A stretch of 64,000 nt of DNA, taken from positions 39,171,795 through 39,235,794 of the forward strand of contig NC_092670.1 in the NCBI RefSeq assembly GCF_964355755.1, given 5' to 3'. Position numbers and translations under genes: made by a program. Source of the stretch: Antedon mediterranea (Eukaryota; Echinodermata; Crinoidea; Comatulida; Antedonidae). Numbering within the stretch: position 1 is the stretch's first letter; every line of letters starts with the position of its first letter. Shown here one piece after another: positions 11,150 to 22,344 of this stretch. Under the pieces are notes generated by a model. That model had not been told where the DNA came from and ran no database searches. It saw only the letters and a list, made by a program, of their open reading frames with translations.

Positions 11150-12290
11150 CTGCACATGCCTATAATCTCAGATACAATTAAATCGACTAAAATCTTAAAG
11201 GAGAGGTTATAATGCCTTAATATTATGATCCTACGCGATGCATTTTCCCAGTTTCTAAATGATGATGAAACATAACGTAATTACTTCACATATTACTCTG
11301 GCGGTACCATACATTTGGCTTATGTTTCGTCATTTCTACAATTTTTCCATTAGTAAAATTGCATTTACCGTTACAGGCTTTCATGACACGTTAATAATGA
11401 ACTAACAACGTGCGTATATACTTTCTTAAAACGGAGAGAACTAATAAACAGAAAAACGTAAGCTCTACAGGTCAATTAGTTTAATAAACGGCTATTTTAA
11501 TTAATATTCAAAATTAACGAATACATCTCAATATCCACTGATAATTGTTCGAATTTTCAGCTTAATTAACAATGCCGTATCTACAGGTAATGCGAGAATA
11601 TAAGTTGATTGATTCCATTATTGCAGGTCAAAATATGGAGCTGCTAAACAATGGATATTAAAAACAGGAGTGAAATATTTTAATTCATAATTTACTTTAT
11701 GGATTGTTTACATCGATTTCTGTAACAGTACCTGAAACTTGATACTTATTTCGTTTCCGAGTATATTACAAGTATTACTACTTGTTTTTTGTGCTTTTAT
11801 GCAACAAGTTTGTTTGCCCGATAACGTCCACAATTTTCAAGATACCGTCCTGATTTTGTGTTTACGTAACGTAATCATGCCTATTGATTTTCAGTCGATA
11901 TATCGGTGACGTCAGAAAGGTAATTGAAATTTCGATTATCTTTAAAAAATGGGCCGAAATATTTAAAAGAGCGCCTCTGTATTTGCCAAGTATATTTCGC
12001 CGTTTCCGAACCTTTTTTTTTTTGTGTATTCACTTTGATATTTCAAATATAAAGTAGAGTGGATAAGAAGTGTGAAACAGCGATGACCAAGCGTTGTCGC
12101 TTAGCATAAAATAATGAGCTACAGCTATGTTTAAAAGTAGATATACAAATACAAAATAAGAATGACAATTTAAAAAAGTAGAAAATACAACCGGTTTGGT
12201 GAATGCGATATAAAGACATTGTAAAAACAAATGAATAGGTTAAACCGTATTCTTATATGAAATAAGTAAAGGTAGAGTAGTTGAATTGAA
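11150..12290. other. Intergenic, nothing recognised
   Basis: AT-rich sequence with no supported exon, RNA gene or repeat family. Confidence 0.5.
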
Positions 12291-12301
12291 TTGAAATTTA
12301 T

Positions 12302-12597
12302 ATTTATACTGGGTAACCTCTTCAGTCAAAGACTGGTCTCCCAGAGGGCCCAGTTGGTGATCAGTGGCTGTGATGTACTAATACACCGGGGTAACCCCCT
12401 ACTCGTCTCGAAAGATGTACTAGGTTCTTTAAAGTGCACACGAGCTAGATGTGTACACTGGACCTACGGTTTATAGTCCTTATCCGAGAAGACTCGTTCT
12501 ACCACCAGAACCATGGAGTGAGTGAGCCTCGAACCCCTGCCGATGTTATGGCTACGTAATTACGGTTCCACTGTCTTAACCGCTCGGCCACGAGGAT
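12302..12597 (-). mobile_element. tRNA-derived SINE, copy 1
   Basis: Read on the minus strand, it starts with a tRNA-like head: A box TGGCCGAGCGGTTAAGAC and B box GGGTTCGAGGC, resembling a leucine/serine-type tRNA. The body contains TCTCGGATAAGGACTATAAA, CCGTAGGTCCAGTGTACAC and GGGGGTTACCCCGG. The tail reads GGGCCCTCTGGGAGACCAGT. Four members occur in the window with two kinds of tail. Confidence 0.8.
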
Positions 12598-12646
12598 GGG
12601 TGGATTACACGAGAAGAGAACACGAAAGAGTGATAAATTAGACTAA

Positions 12647-12781
12647 ATCTCTGTCTACACGATCAAATATGATGTGCCCATACATGCACAAGAAAATGTC
12701 ATATAACTATCGTATTTAAGTATATCTCTTTCATATTTGGGTACATCACACTTTTTGTGTTTGATAGTGTAGACAGAGATT
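12647..12781 (-). mobile_element. MITE family M1, copy 3
   Basis: Ends ATCTCTGTCTACACGATCAA and GATAGTGTAGACAGAGAT are inverted repeats; the interior is shortened relative to other copies. Confidence 0.8.
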
Positions 12782-12783
12782 TA

Positions 12784-14130
12784 TGATGATACAAAATCAA
12801 CGACAAAATTCAAATCAAAAAAATGATTTATTAGGCCACATCTATCCATCAACTTGTTATTGTTATTATTGATAAAGATACTCAGGCTGTACGTGGAAGG
12901 GAAGGTCGAGCTTCTTTGGTTCGAGTATGTAAATGAAAATAATTGTTAAATCGTTGAAGAAGACATTGTTGTCATCAACATGTGTGTATGGGCTTCGATG
13001 TGTGTGACGTCATTGGCGGGCTTTCTCGCAGCATTACGCTTATCTAATTACTATAACTAGTAATTGCTTAAAAAGAACGTTCAAGTCTATAGAGTAATTT
13101 TTTTAGATAAACAAATTATCAGATATTTACTTACAAGGACAGGCCTACATTAATGCAAACTAAACATGTATGAATAACAATTTACTTTTCTCCCGACTAC
13201 TGGACTAGAATAGTCTACACCAGCATAATATAATATAAACAATAAAATATATTACATAACACACACACATTTACGTTTTCTCAATAATTACGTTATTGGT
13301 TCAAATGCGTACAAAATGATAGGAATCGTTATGGAAATACTATTATTAGCTAGTAAATACGGTAAATAATGATGTACTCCATAATAGAAGGGACATTTAA
13401 GTCATATACTTAAGTCTTCGGTGAAGCTTAGTTAGAGAATGTACGTACATTGTCCTGTTTTATCAAGTTGACAATAACCATGACTGGACAGGAGATCACG
13501 TCGGAATGTCAAATTAATCATCTTTAAAATGACTTGTACATCAATATAACGATCTAAAACGACTAAACCTTTCTTAAAAAATAATACATTAACAGATAGA
13601 GCTACCTAAGAACTGGTATTATAGAACATCGAAACACGCAGAATACCCGCGTGTTGCTCCCGAGGTTAAAATTAACTGTCGGGTGCCTAAATTTAATTAC
13701 AACATTTGGTGTCCACGAATTATAACATTACGCGCGCATATACCACACGCGAACAAGTGATAGTAACAATCTGAACATTATCTGAAAACATATTTTTCAC
13801 ATTACAAAGTAAAATGACAATACGATATATCGAAATACATTGATGAAGATGGTTCATACGCCTACATTGTATACAGAGACAACAGGCTATTTATTGCACG
13901 TAACATCACTGAACCTACAAAACAGAACATTGATCAATGTTATTCTTTTGCCACCACAGTATTTAGGCCTACTTTATAGTAGTAGAGTTTGGAAAAAACA
14001 TTGATTATGCTATATTGAGTAAAACCATAATACACTAGGTCTGTCCTAAAGAAATGTGTGTTCTTTTTTGTTATCAAACCAGACGAACTTATTTAAACGA
14101 AACTTAACTGAGGCCTTGCTGAAAATGGGC
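12784..14130. other. Intergenic and 3' flank of the GPCR gene
   Basis: No separate gene seen. The left part is unique AT-rich DNA; the part nearest 14130 is probably the GPCR 3' UTR, with a candidate poly(A) signal at 13890-13895. Confidence 0.5.
13890..13895 (-). terminator. Candidate poly(A) signal of GPCR gene
   Basis: AATAAA on the minus strand, about 235 nt downstream of the GPCR stop codon. Position alone supports it. Confidence 0.35.
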
Positions 14131-15306
14131 TCAGTCATTCCTTGATGTGTGATTTTCAGTAGGAACTTCACAGTCATCGATGCTTAGAGAAGTTTGTGAG
14201 CATCTAAGCGTTGAAACCGTTGTTGCCACAGAAAGCTGCGAAGATGCTTTACTCAACGGTCTTCCGACGACAGACAGTTGCACTTTACTCGATGACTCTA
14301 CATTGGTTATATTCGTACTTGAGAACTTCTCAGCCTTGTTTCCGCCATGCTTCTTTTTATTTCGGCAAAAGCATAGCACTGATCTGAACCTGTCGTTACT
14401 GTATGCGTATACGAAAGGGTTCATGATGCTGTTCAGGTACGCTGATAGCACTATGAGTTCGTTGTACACCGTTCCTTTATACACCGATGCTCCAAGAGTA
14501 TAAGCAAAGAACATGATTTGATCAGGAGCCCAGGTTACGCCGTAAAAAATCGTAATAAACAAAAAGACTTTCACTAGCTTGTCACGAGTTTTGGAGAGAT
14601 TCTTTGCCACGCCCTTCTGACTGAAGTTATGCATATTCTTCTGCATTGCTTTCATGTTTTTTATGATGCTGTAGTAAAGACAAAATATGCAAAATAAGGG
14701 TAGAAGATAAGTAAACGTAAAGGTACAGAATCCAATGATACCCATTGATACTCGATCGGTATCTGCCAAAACGCAATGTCCACACTCGTCCACTTTGACT
14801 GTATAGAAGCAAAAGTTTTGAAACACTGCACCGTAAACCCATGGTATTATCAAACATAGCGTAGTCTTAGAGCGAGATGTAGAGATACTTATGTACCGTA
14901 ATGGATGCACAATCGCCCAGTACCGGTCCACCGTTATCATCAGCAAGCATATTCCGGATGTAACAAAACTTGACCATAGAAGAAACTGGGATCCATGGAA
15001 TCTGCAGAGGAACTCGTGTAACATGTTTTGTTGGTATTTTACATCTGGTACTGGTATTATATAAGCGGATGCTATAAAATCAGCCAGTGCCAGGTTGCAT
15101 ATGAGCTTGTAACAAAGTTTTCGACGCAGAGATCTTGTAAACAAGATGAAAAGTCCAACGGTTCCATTTCCAACCACACCGAAAATTCCAAACACCATCG
15201 CAGCGATGTTTTGGTATGTCGAATAATCAATTACATTTGCCGTACAGTTAGATGAATCGTAAACATCATCATATAAGCTCTCATTAAAAACTTCATAGTC
15301 TTCCAT
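14131..15306 (-). CDS. Rhodopsin-class G protein-coupled receptor, peptide-receptor-like, orphan
   Basis: Single-exon 391-residue receptor. The start is the first ATG in the frame (15304-15306); the frame stays open upstream but has no earlier ATG. The N-terminus is acidic with glycosylation sites at Asn8 and Asn20. Class A landmarks: TM1 GN at 46-47, TM2 LALAD at 72-76, TM3 Cys101 and DRYWAI at 127-132, TM4 Trp156, cysteines in loop 2 (175, 178), TM6 WAP at 259-261, TM7 NPFVY at 296-300, then a Cys-rich palmitoylation site (312, 314). The third loop is basic and the tail Ser/Thr-rich, fitting G-protein coupling and arrestin regulation at the plasma membrane. The general look is of a neuropeptide receptor (galanin/allatostatin/somatostatin neighbourhood), but the ligand cannot be read from sequence. 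CWxP is replaced by TWAP. Confidence 0.88.
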   Translation of the reverse strand: MEDYEVFNESLYDDVYDSSNCTANVIDYSTYQNIAAMVFGIFGVVGNGTVGLFILFTRSLRRKLCYKLICNLALADFIASAYIIPVPDVKYQQNMLHEFLCRFHGSQFLLWSSFVTSGICLLMITVDRYWAIVHPLRYISISTSRSKTTLCLIIPWVYGAVFQNFCFYTVKVDECGHCVLADTDRVSMGIIGFCTFTFTYLLPLFCIFCLYYSIIKNMKAMQKNMHNFSQKGVAKNLSKTRDKLVKVFLFITIFYGVTWAPDQIMFFAYTLGASVYKGTVYNELIVLSAYLNSIMNPFVYAYSNDRFRSVLCFCRNKKKHGGNKAEKFSSTNITNVESSSKVQLSVVGRPLSKASSQLSVATTVSTLRCSQTSLSIDDCEVPTENHTSRND

Positions 15307-15382
15307 GTTGTCGCGTACTAATGCCAGTACACGAGTAAGTAATCTGGAGATTTTGATTTGTCGCAGTTGATGAAAAAGCTCG

Positions 15383-15392
15383 CTTTTATATA
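15383..15392 (-). promoter_or_regulatory. TATA box of the GPCR gene
   Basis: TATATAAAAG on the minus strand, about 80 bp upstream of the GPCR start codon. This puts a transcription start roughly 45-55 nt before the ATG and implies a short unspliced 5' leader. Confidence 0.5.
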
Positions 15393-15703
15393 ACAAACTC
15401 TCGACAAATCACGTGGTATTATATAACACAGTTCAGCTATCGCACACCTTCCGATTAACAGATTATCGAATTTTTAAATTACTAAACAAAAACTTTCATG
15501 AACCTAATCATCACTGCGGTTATTAAACGGAAGCCAGTGAATGAAGAAACGCTAAAAATGAATTCTTTTAATTTGTTTACTACAGTATCTCGAATTCGTA
15601 TTATCTGTACAATTGTTCATTAATGTGATGGACGTATAGTGGGAGTGGATTAAAAAAGACAAATGTGTAATAATGAAATGATATCTAAATTAAATAGTAT
15701 ATA

Positions 15704-15868
15704 GAAAATATTCTTTTTTCCAAACCAATAATTAGTAAAAACTAACCTTGACAGTTTCGCTGTCCTGATCGGACAGCTTCTCACCAACTCAGTCACGTGT
15801 ATATCAGGACAGCGAAACTGTCAAGGTTAGTTTTTACTAATTATTGGTTTGGAAAAAAGAATATTTTC
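15704..15868. repeat. Perfect 66-bp inverted repeat (33-nt loop)
   Basis: Left arm 15704-15769 and right arm 15803-15868 are exact complements; both contain CCAAACCAATAATTAG and GACAGTTTCGCTGTCCTGA (or the complement). Outside the arms the similarity continues with a mismatch. The right arm runs straight into the LINE-like fragment, so the structure may be an aberrant retroelement insertion. Confidence 0.9.
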
Positions 15869-16240
15869 AATATACTTATACCTACAAACCAGATGAACAT
15901 TTTCAATCATGTTAAATTAAATAGTATTTTAGCTTATGAATCTCATATTCTCAACAATAAGTTAGTAGTTACCAGATCTGGAAAATTACCAACAATTCCA
16001 GTTAAAACAAATAGACATAAATTTTCATTCTTACCTAGCGCTATTAGACTACACAACAATGAGTGTTTAAAGGTTTCATTAGGTCTGTTGTATTTTATAT
16101 TGCTTGATCAGTTGTTGTTGTTGTTAGTTAAAAGTTGATCACGAATGTAAATATTATGTGTGTATTGTTTTGCTTGTGCTTTTCTGCCAAGAAAACAATT
16201 AACATTATACTATGTATGAATGAATAAATCGAATCTGAAT
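15869..16240 (+). mobile_element. Probable LINE 3'-end fragment
   Basis: A plus frame contains VTRSGKLPTIPVKTNRHKFS followed by FLPSAIRLHNN, resembling the last conserved block of LINE RT ORFs (RTNR..SF.P.AIR..N). After the stop at 16136-16138 comes a 3'-UTR-like stretch ending GAATGAATAAATCGAATCTG, a typical A-rich LINE tail. Confidence 0.55.
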
Positions 16241-16242
16241 TC

Positions 16243-16492
16243 AAAACAAAATGTGTTGTATAAGAGGCATCCGGATATAGAAATGTATTGATCATTCCAT
16301 TACTTCTGGAATGCTAGGATGATACATTTAATCAGGAGTGGCACAGGTTCGAATCCTCGGACGTGCAAAACAAAAGGTGTGTTATAAGAGACATCCGGAT
16401 ATAGAAGTGTATTGATTAGTCTAATACTTCTGGAATAGTAGGATAATACTTTTAATCGGGAGTGGCACACGTTCGAATCCTCTGACGTGCAA
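16243..16492 (+). repeat. Two tandem 124-bp units with tRNA-like B box
   Basis: Units at 16243-16366 and 16367-16492 share CATCCGGATATAGAA, ACTTCTGGAAT and AGTGGCACAGGTTCGAATCC (second copy ACGTTCGAATCC). GGTTCGAATCC fits a pol III B box, but no A box or cloverleaf is present, so no tRNA is called. Possibly a SINE tail duplicated in tandem. Confidence 0.65.
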
Positions 16493-17155
16493 AATAAAAA
16501 TGACAACAAAGACAATCACGATTTTTATAAATTGGTTTAATGTGCAATAAAATCGATGACAACATTTTGATGATATTAAAAAAACGTATGCGGTAAGACA
16601 AGGTATTAGCTCAAAAAAAGAAGCGAAAATCTTTGATTAAACATGCCATTAGTCTAATAATTACGGAATGTACTTTAACAATTAAGTGCAGCCCCGAAAC
16701 CAGTTCAAGAAATACCGGGATGGTGTCCGTCAAGGGATAGTTTCACCTTGTAGTTTAAGTTCTATTTATTTGTTGTTAGCCAAAAACGTTCAATTCATTT
16801 CAATGTAAATGTTTTTTATTTGTTTACAAATGACTGAAAATAAATTTACTTGACTTGACTTACATTTGGGATAAAGACTCTAATTTATAATAAATCATTG
16901 GTTAATTAATATATGCTATTTTTTAAATACAAACTATAACATCATTGTATTTAGGCTTATATATTGTGTTTTTCGTTTTACCAAAGTTACTGATTGAAAC
17001 GTTTTTTATTTTATATAAAATAACTCCATAATATCAGTTATTTTGTTATGATCTCTTGAGAGGCTTAATAAATTAAAATGTTATGGTATTATGTTTGTGA
17101 TAAGCGCACAATCCAGATGGAAACATGCTATTTACATAAATGCGCCTCTTAAGTT

Positions 17156-17327
17156 ATGTTTGACAGTGTGATGTGCCCAAATATGGTAGTGATATTCCCA
17201 AATATGGTAGTGATATGACATCATAATGTCCATATATAGGCACATCACATTTTGTTTGTCACATAAATGAACTGTATATCATTCTCTAAAGCTCCGGCTA
17301 CACTATCAAATGATATACAGTTCATTT
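17156..17327 (+). mobile_element. MITE family M1, copy 4, rearranged
   Basis: Carries the doubled CAAATATGGTAGTGATAT block and the GGCACATCACATTTTG block. Its right end is replaced by a hairpin: AAATGAACTGTATATCAT (17264-17281) is the complement of 17310-17327, with a stray TIR piece GGCTACACTATCAAA inside the loop. Confidence 0.7.
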
Positions 17328-17458
17328 TTGCATTACTCAATTCGGATCCGTGCATCAGGACTTTCGTATAAAAAATGGTATAGATCAAAATAATAATAAT
17401 GTTCAATTTCTAAACGTTGTGTTTGTTTTCCTATTGAACGACTAAAGACAATGATGGC

Positions 17459-17555
17459 AACGATCAAACGAGTAAAACCGATGATAAACGAGTAAAACCG
17501 ATGATAAACGAGTAAAACCGATGATAAACGAGTAAAATCGATGATACACGAGTGG
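17459..17555 (+). repeat. 20-bp tandem repeat, about five copies
   Basis: Unit CGATGATAAACGAGTAAAAC; first and last copies are diverged. Confidence 0.9.
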
Positions 17556-18537
17556 AAAGGATTTAGTTAGAATGTAGTACATGGACTTAAAGGGACAGAC
17601 TATAAGTCCAGACCAAGCCCTACGTCAAAGTACTATATACTGATTCCTACCATATAAGGTGTAAAGTAAAGGAAATATAATATATTTGGAGTACTAATTG
17701 TATTATAATCAATATAATTTCGATGCTTTTAAAAATTTAATAAATGCCAGCTTCGGGAATGTACAATGCGTCAATAATGTTGGTATTACGTCAACTAGTG
17801 TGTGTTTGCGTAGACACATTATGACAGAATACAACGAGACGCTGTTATTGAAACAATCGGTAATGTAAAAATATCGATGTTTGGAATAAGCTCGAAAGGT
17901 TTGTGCACGTTTTTCAAATTAAAAAATGTAATAAACTAAAAACAGCCAAGAGGCTTGCTCTACATACATTATAATTTGATATCAGCAATTAAATGTTATT
18001 TAATGTTGTTTATCTATTCATATTTTTTTGTTTTTAATTTTTTTTTTTTATTTAAAAGTAACAGAGCATCTTCTTCTTGATATCCTAATCAAATGAGTGA
18101 AGTAAATGTATTATCAACGGTGGGTAAATTAGAAAATGTACTCTCTGTTTTGAAGAGCTAATGATCGTTCTTCACAAGTACTCTGTCACAACACGAAGAA
18201 GAAACGAAGCAATTACGCATTAAGGTTAACTACTGTGATGTCATAACGAAGTTTTATAGCCGCCTGGATCCCCAAGGCTAACATTTTTTCAGAAAAAGGT
18301 CCTTAATTTATTATCAGAGGGTATTTAATAGAAACATGAAAAATGATAAATTTCTACATGGAAACTGATTAGGTCACCCTCAATAAATATTTCATTAATT
18401 ATAATTACAGCTACCAAAAAAACAGCTACTGAAAATCCGATAAAAAATGGTACATTATTCAGACACCTACTCCCTGGGATATTAACCCACTTGGAAAACT
18501 AACTCGTGGACATGGCTCACTAAGTACTACCCTTCTA
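17556..18537. other. Intergenic, nothing recognised
   Basis: No ORF, RNA gene or family repeat supported in this stretch. Confidence 0.5.
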
Positions 18538-18656
18538 AAGCTATATCTACACTATAAAAATAATTCGAAAATGATGATGATGATGTCATATCACTACCAT
18601 ATTTTGGAACATCACACTTTATTTGTCAAACTAGTTTGATAGGGTAGACAGAGCTT
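18538..18656 (-). mobile_element. MITE family M1, copy 5
   Basis: AAAGCTATATCTACACTAT at the left, CAAACTAGTTTGATAGGGTA then GACAGAGCTTA at the right. Shortened interior with an ATG microsatellite. Confidence 0.75.
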
Positions 18657-19373
18657 AAGAAACTATCGGTCAACGAGAAATCACATTAAAATTAATAAGT
18701 AATTTTACCTTACGTTTCATCATTTTTTGTCGTTTTTTTGGTGTACGCATTTATTGTTGTAATATACAGTATATAAAAACAACTTATCTTGTTAATTTTA
18801 ACTTGTTTGCCATTTTTCTCTAGAGAATCAGATATTATGGTAATTTCGGGTTTAATAAACATAATTACTGACGAAGTCTGACGTAGATTTCTACCGAATT
18901 CTATATTTTACCGGTACCTACCATTTTTGATGTAAAAATGGAATTTGTGATTTTTATTATTTTTTAACATTAAACAACAAGGGATCATAATAATTAAAAG
19001 GATGTATTAAAATTCATAAATTCTAAAAATTGATTAGTTCATACGCACTATTTCTGTTTATACGGAAAGGTCTTCCTCAAATGTCAACAATTTGCGACAT
19101 GCTTAATATTAAACTTGCGTTTGAATTTTTGTCTGGTCAAGTATTATACGTATGAAACGCCATATGTGCCAAAAAATTTATCTTTTACTAATATTAAATC
19201 GAAACACAGACTAGAATCTAGACTACAGGCTTATTACTATTAGTACAAAAGATAACTTCATGACTTTAATCACCGTCTATATTCTCTATTTACCTTTTTC
19301 CAGTTTAATTTTGAATGTTTTGAAGTTTAAACAACTTAAGTTGTAATAAAATTGCATATCCTAGTACTATGTC
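18657..19373. other. Intergenic between the M1 copy and FAM221A 3' end
   Basis: AT-rich, no gene seen. Confidence 0.5.
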
Positions 19374-19379
19374 TTTATT
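19374..19379 (-). terminator. Candidate poly(A) signal of FAM221A
   Basis: AATAAA on the minus strand about 220 nt after the FAM221A stop codon. Confidence 0.4.
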
Positions 19380-19598
19380 GCACAGATAAGAAAATAAAAA
19401 CACTGACAAATGTAATGATGATTAATGATAAAATAATAAGTATTAGTAATTATAATGATGGTGAATGTGATGTTATTGATGATATAACTACTGTATAACA
19501 TTATAATGAAATTCATACTCATACTGTTGTGATATTTACTTACAGTAACTTACAGTACATGATGATGATAAGCACGAAGAGATAAAAACAGATAATAA

Positions 19599-22344
19599 TT
19601 AAGATTTGCCAGTAGGCTTTTTAACTCCAGTAGAACTCTGTAGTTTACTACCTCCACCACTCTTGGACGGACTAGAAACTCTTCTATTGCTTGTTGTTGT
19701 GGAGGCATGACTAGCGCCATCTATCACTCTATGTCTGGGATTAGCCTTGACGGTCGCAGGACCACCTCTTGCTCTTTGCTTTTCTTCTTTTAACTATTAA
19801 AATGTTTAATATAATCAAAGCATTAGCAATATTATTGTATTTCCAATTTCTCAAAACAACAAAATGTGTACAGCTATTAAAGATGTATTGTTCCCCTGAA
19901 AAAATAATGTTTAACATTACATTGTTTTTAATATGCCGTTTTAATGTCATATAATAGTTACATAATAGATAAAAAAAATGTGTTTACCTAAAAAAACTGT
20001 AATTTAAAGCAAAAAATAGTCGAATTGGTTGCCATCCAAAGGGTTTTTGTTTAAATGTTACCACTTATTTTGTCATTTTATATGAGAAAAAATGTTTTTT
20101 TAATTTTTTTTTAACAGAAGGGATCTAACAATTAAAACTACAAAATAACCTATTCATAGTCTGATTTAATTAATATTAATTTTTCGTGTTTTTTGGAGGG
20201 ACAATACACCTTTAAACAATTCAATACTTAATCAAAAATACACATTAACTCTTACTCTTTGCTGATATCTTTTTTCATAATATTCCATATCTGCATCAGT
20301 TCCTGTGAATTTAAAGTTAGCAAGCTCGTCAGTAACTTGATTCACTCCTGCCCCTTTTAAAGTTCTCAATGTTGAAGCATGCATTTTCAGAAATGGATGA
20401 TCTGACGAGGTGATTGGCTGGTTTAAGAAAGCGTCGTCTGGTGTTCCTATACCACTATCATCCAATCTCATGTATCCCTCAGCTAAAGAACTGAACCCTG
20501 TTAAACCACCCATTGCTACATATGGTACATCCCTGCCAACCGGGTGACCACGTGCCAATCGTTCTTCTTTTGTCTCTACAATCATGTCATGTGCAAATGC
20601 TGGTTGAGTGCAGGTACAGGTGTAAGAACTCCGGAATGAAACACAATCACATTTGGCTGAAAAATTAGAGTTTTTTATAATTCGTAAATTGAAGCTTAAA
20701 ATTATTATTATTAAAGTTATCTAACCAGCAAAAACACATTGTGCACTTTTAACAACTGTTGGGGTTGATTCAAGGAAGGCAATCTAACAAGAGGATGCTA
20801 AGCTGCGGAGATCAAAGGGTTTATCTGTGGCTGCAAGCCATACAGCACTGTTGGTATTTTCTGCAGCCAGACATAAGATCATAGGACTGTTACAAGTTCC
20901 TATCTTGGGAGGGTGAGCTCAGCCGCCATGAGGTTCTTGTTTTTAGATTGCCTTGGTTTAAGGAAGGGTAGTTTTCTAACTCTACAATAAACTGTAATGA
21001 ACAAAAGCCAACCTTTTTTGCACTTGTGTGATGAGCCTTCGAAGTGTTCTTCAGAAGTGTGTTTACAACGACATCGAATTGGCTGACTTCCAACTCGTGG
21101 AACATAATTATAAGATACGCATTTACATCTTCTCACCTTGCAAGGAAGAGCAATTGGTCGTTCTGTTGGAATTTCTTTAAAGTCAGTTTTATGCTGTTTA
21201 TACCTGAGAAAAATATACTTTTTAGTGAAAACAGGGCTCTAATTCACCTAGCAATTTGCTGCTATAGATTATAATATTGTGCTTTAAAAAAAAAATTTAC
21301 AATAACATTATTGAGTGTGTGGACACAGTTGGGCTTATTAAAAAAAGCACTGAAATGTGTTGTGGTAATTTAAAATATCTCTATACTTCACAGTAGGTTA
21401 AACATATAGTACATGCCTATAGTACCATAAATATAAATACTGTACCTATGCTGACAGAAGCAAAGTGTTTCAGGCCCAATCAGTTTACAGTCCATTCCAG
21501 TTGGCCCTGTCCAGCTGACAAAAAGTCGGTTCTGCATTCTGATTGGTAAAACATTTCTTTTATACTCTTCATACTCATCTGGAGTAAATAATTTACCACC
21601 ATCATCTTCACCTACTATTCTGAAATAAAATAATTATTATCAATTTTATATTATTAGTTAGGCCTAGGCTAGGTTAGCAAAAATCCTGAGTCGGATTCAA
21701 ATAAGCTCTACTTATGTTTAGGCTTCTGAGGCCCTAGTTAGATGTACTACACAAGCTGGAGAGGTAGGAGGCCTAGCCCTAGCTAGACCTACCCCTTCTA
21801 TTTTAGCCCTACTATCTACACACAGTCACAGGCCTTTCGTTGTTGTATAATAATGCATGTCTTTTATTAAATAAAAAAAAATCACAATTTAAAATAAATG
21901 TATTTTGAAATATATTATCTTTAGTTAGGCCTATTATCTATATCATGTGTATGTAGCCGTGTTGGCTACAACTGCCTAGCCCTACACTACTACTAGGCCT
22001 AGTACTACTACCTGTCCTATAGGCCTCTACTACTACTACTACTAGCCTACTAACTGCATGGCCCCAGAGGGTTAGAGGCCTAAAAAGGGGGCCTAGCTGA
22101 GTAGTCTATCCTAGATAGAGAGGCCTACTCTCTACCAAGACTAGAGGTAAGATAGGTCTAACCAAGGAGTTGTTATTATCTAACAACAACAGTAACAGTA
22201 ACACCCTGTGGTCTAACCTAGCTAGCTAGCTAGAGCCTACTACTACAAGGTAGCCTATTTTATAACTTACCGTTTGTACTCTAAATATTGATCAATAGAC
22301 GATGCTGCATTTGGACCAAATTTTAGATGGTATTGTTCTCCCAT
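19599..22344 (-). CDS. FAM221A: FAM221A family protein, complete, five exons
   Basis: Exons in order: 22271-22344, 21446-21619, 21013-21203, 20256-20656, 19599-19793. Joined they give 1035 nt, 344 residues plus stop, with all phases consistent. Exon 1 gives MGEQYHLKFGPNAASSIDQY then LEYKR; exon 2 GEDDGGKLFTP and LFVSWTGPTGMDCKLIGPET; exon 3 CRCKHTSEEHFEG; exon 4 CDCVSFRSSYTCTC, QPAFAHD, VAMGGLTGFSSLAEGYMRLD; exon 5 a basic Ser-rich tail. These are the hallmark blocks of vertebrate FAM221A. Repeated Cys/His pairs (CFC..H, CRCKH, CDC..CTC..H) suggest a metal-binding domain; the cellular role of the family is not established. Introns use GT/AG; the intron 3 donor (GTTGGC) is weak. Intron 4 is mostly filled by an M2 MITE. 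Confidence 0.93.
19877..20215 (+). mobile_element. MITE family M2, copy 3 (FAM221A intron 4)
   Basis: Starts TTAAAGATGTATTGTTCCCC, ends GGAGGGACAATACACCTTTA. It fills 339 of the 462 bp of the intron. Confidence 0.85.

Noticed and set aside
16312-16492. tRNA genes from the GGTTCGAATCC motifs
   Set aside because: Only a B box; no A box or cloverleaf, and the unit is a 124-bp tandem repeat.
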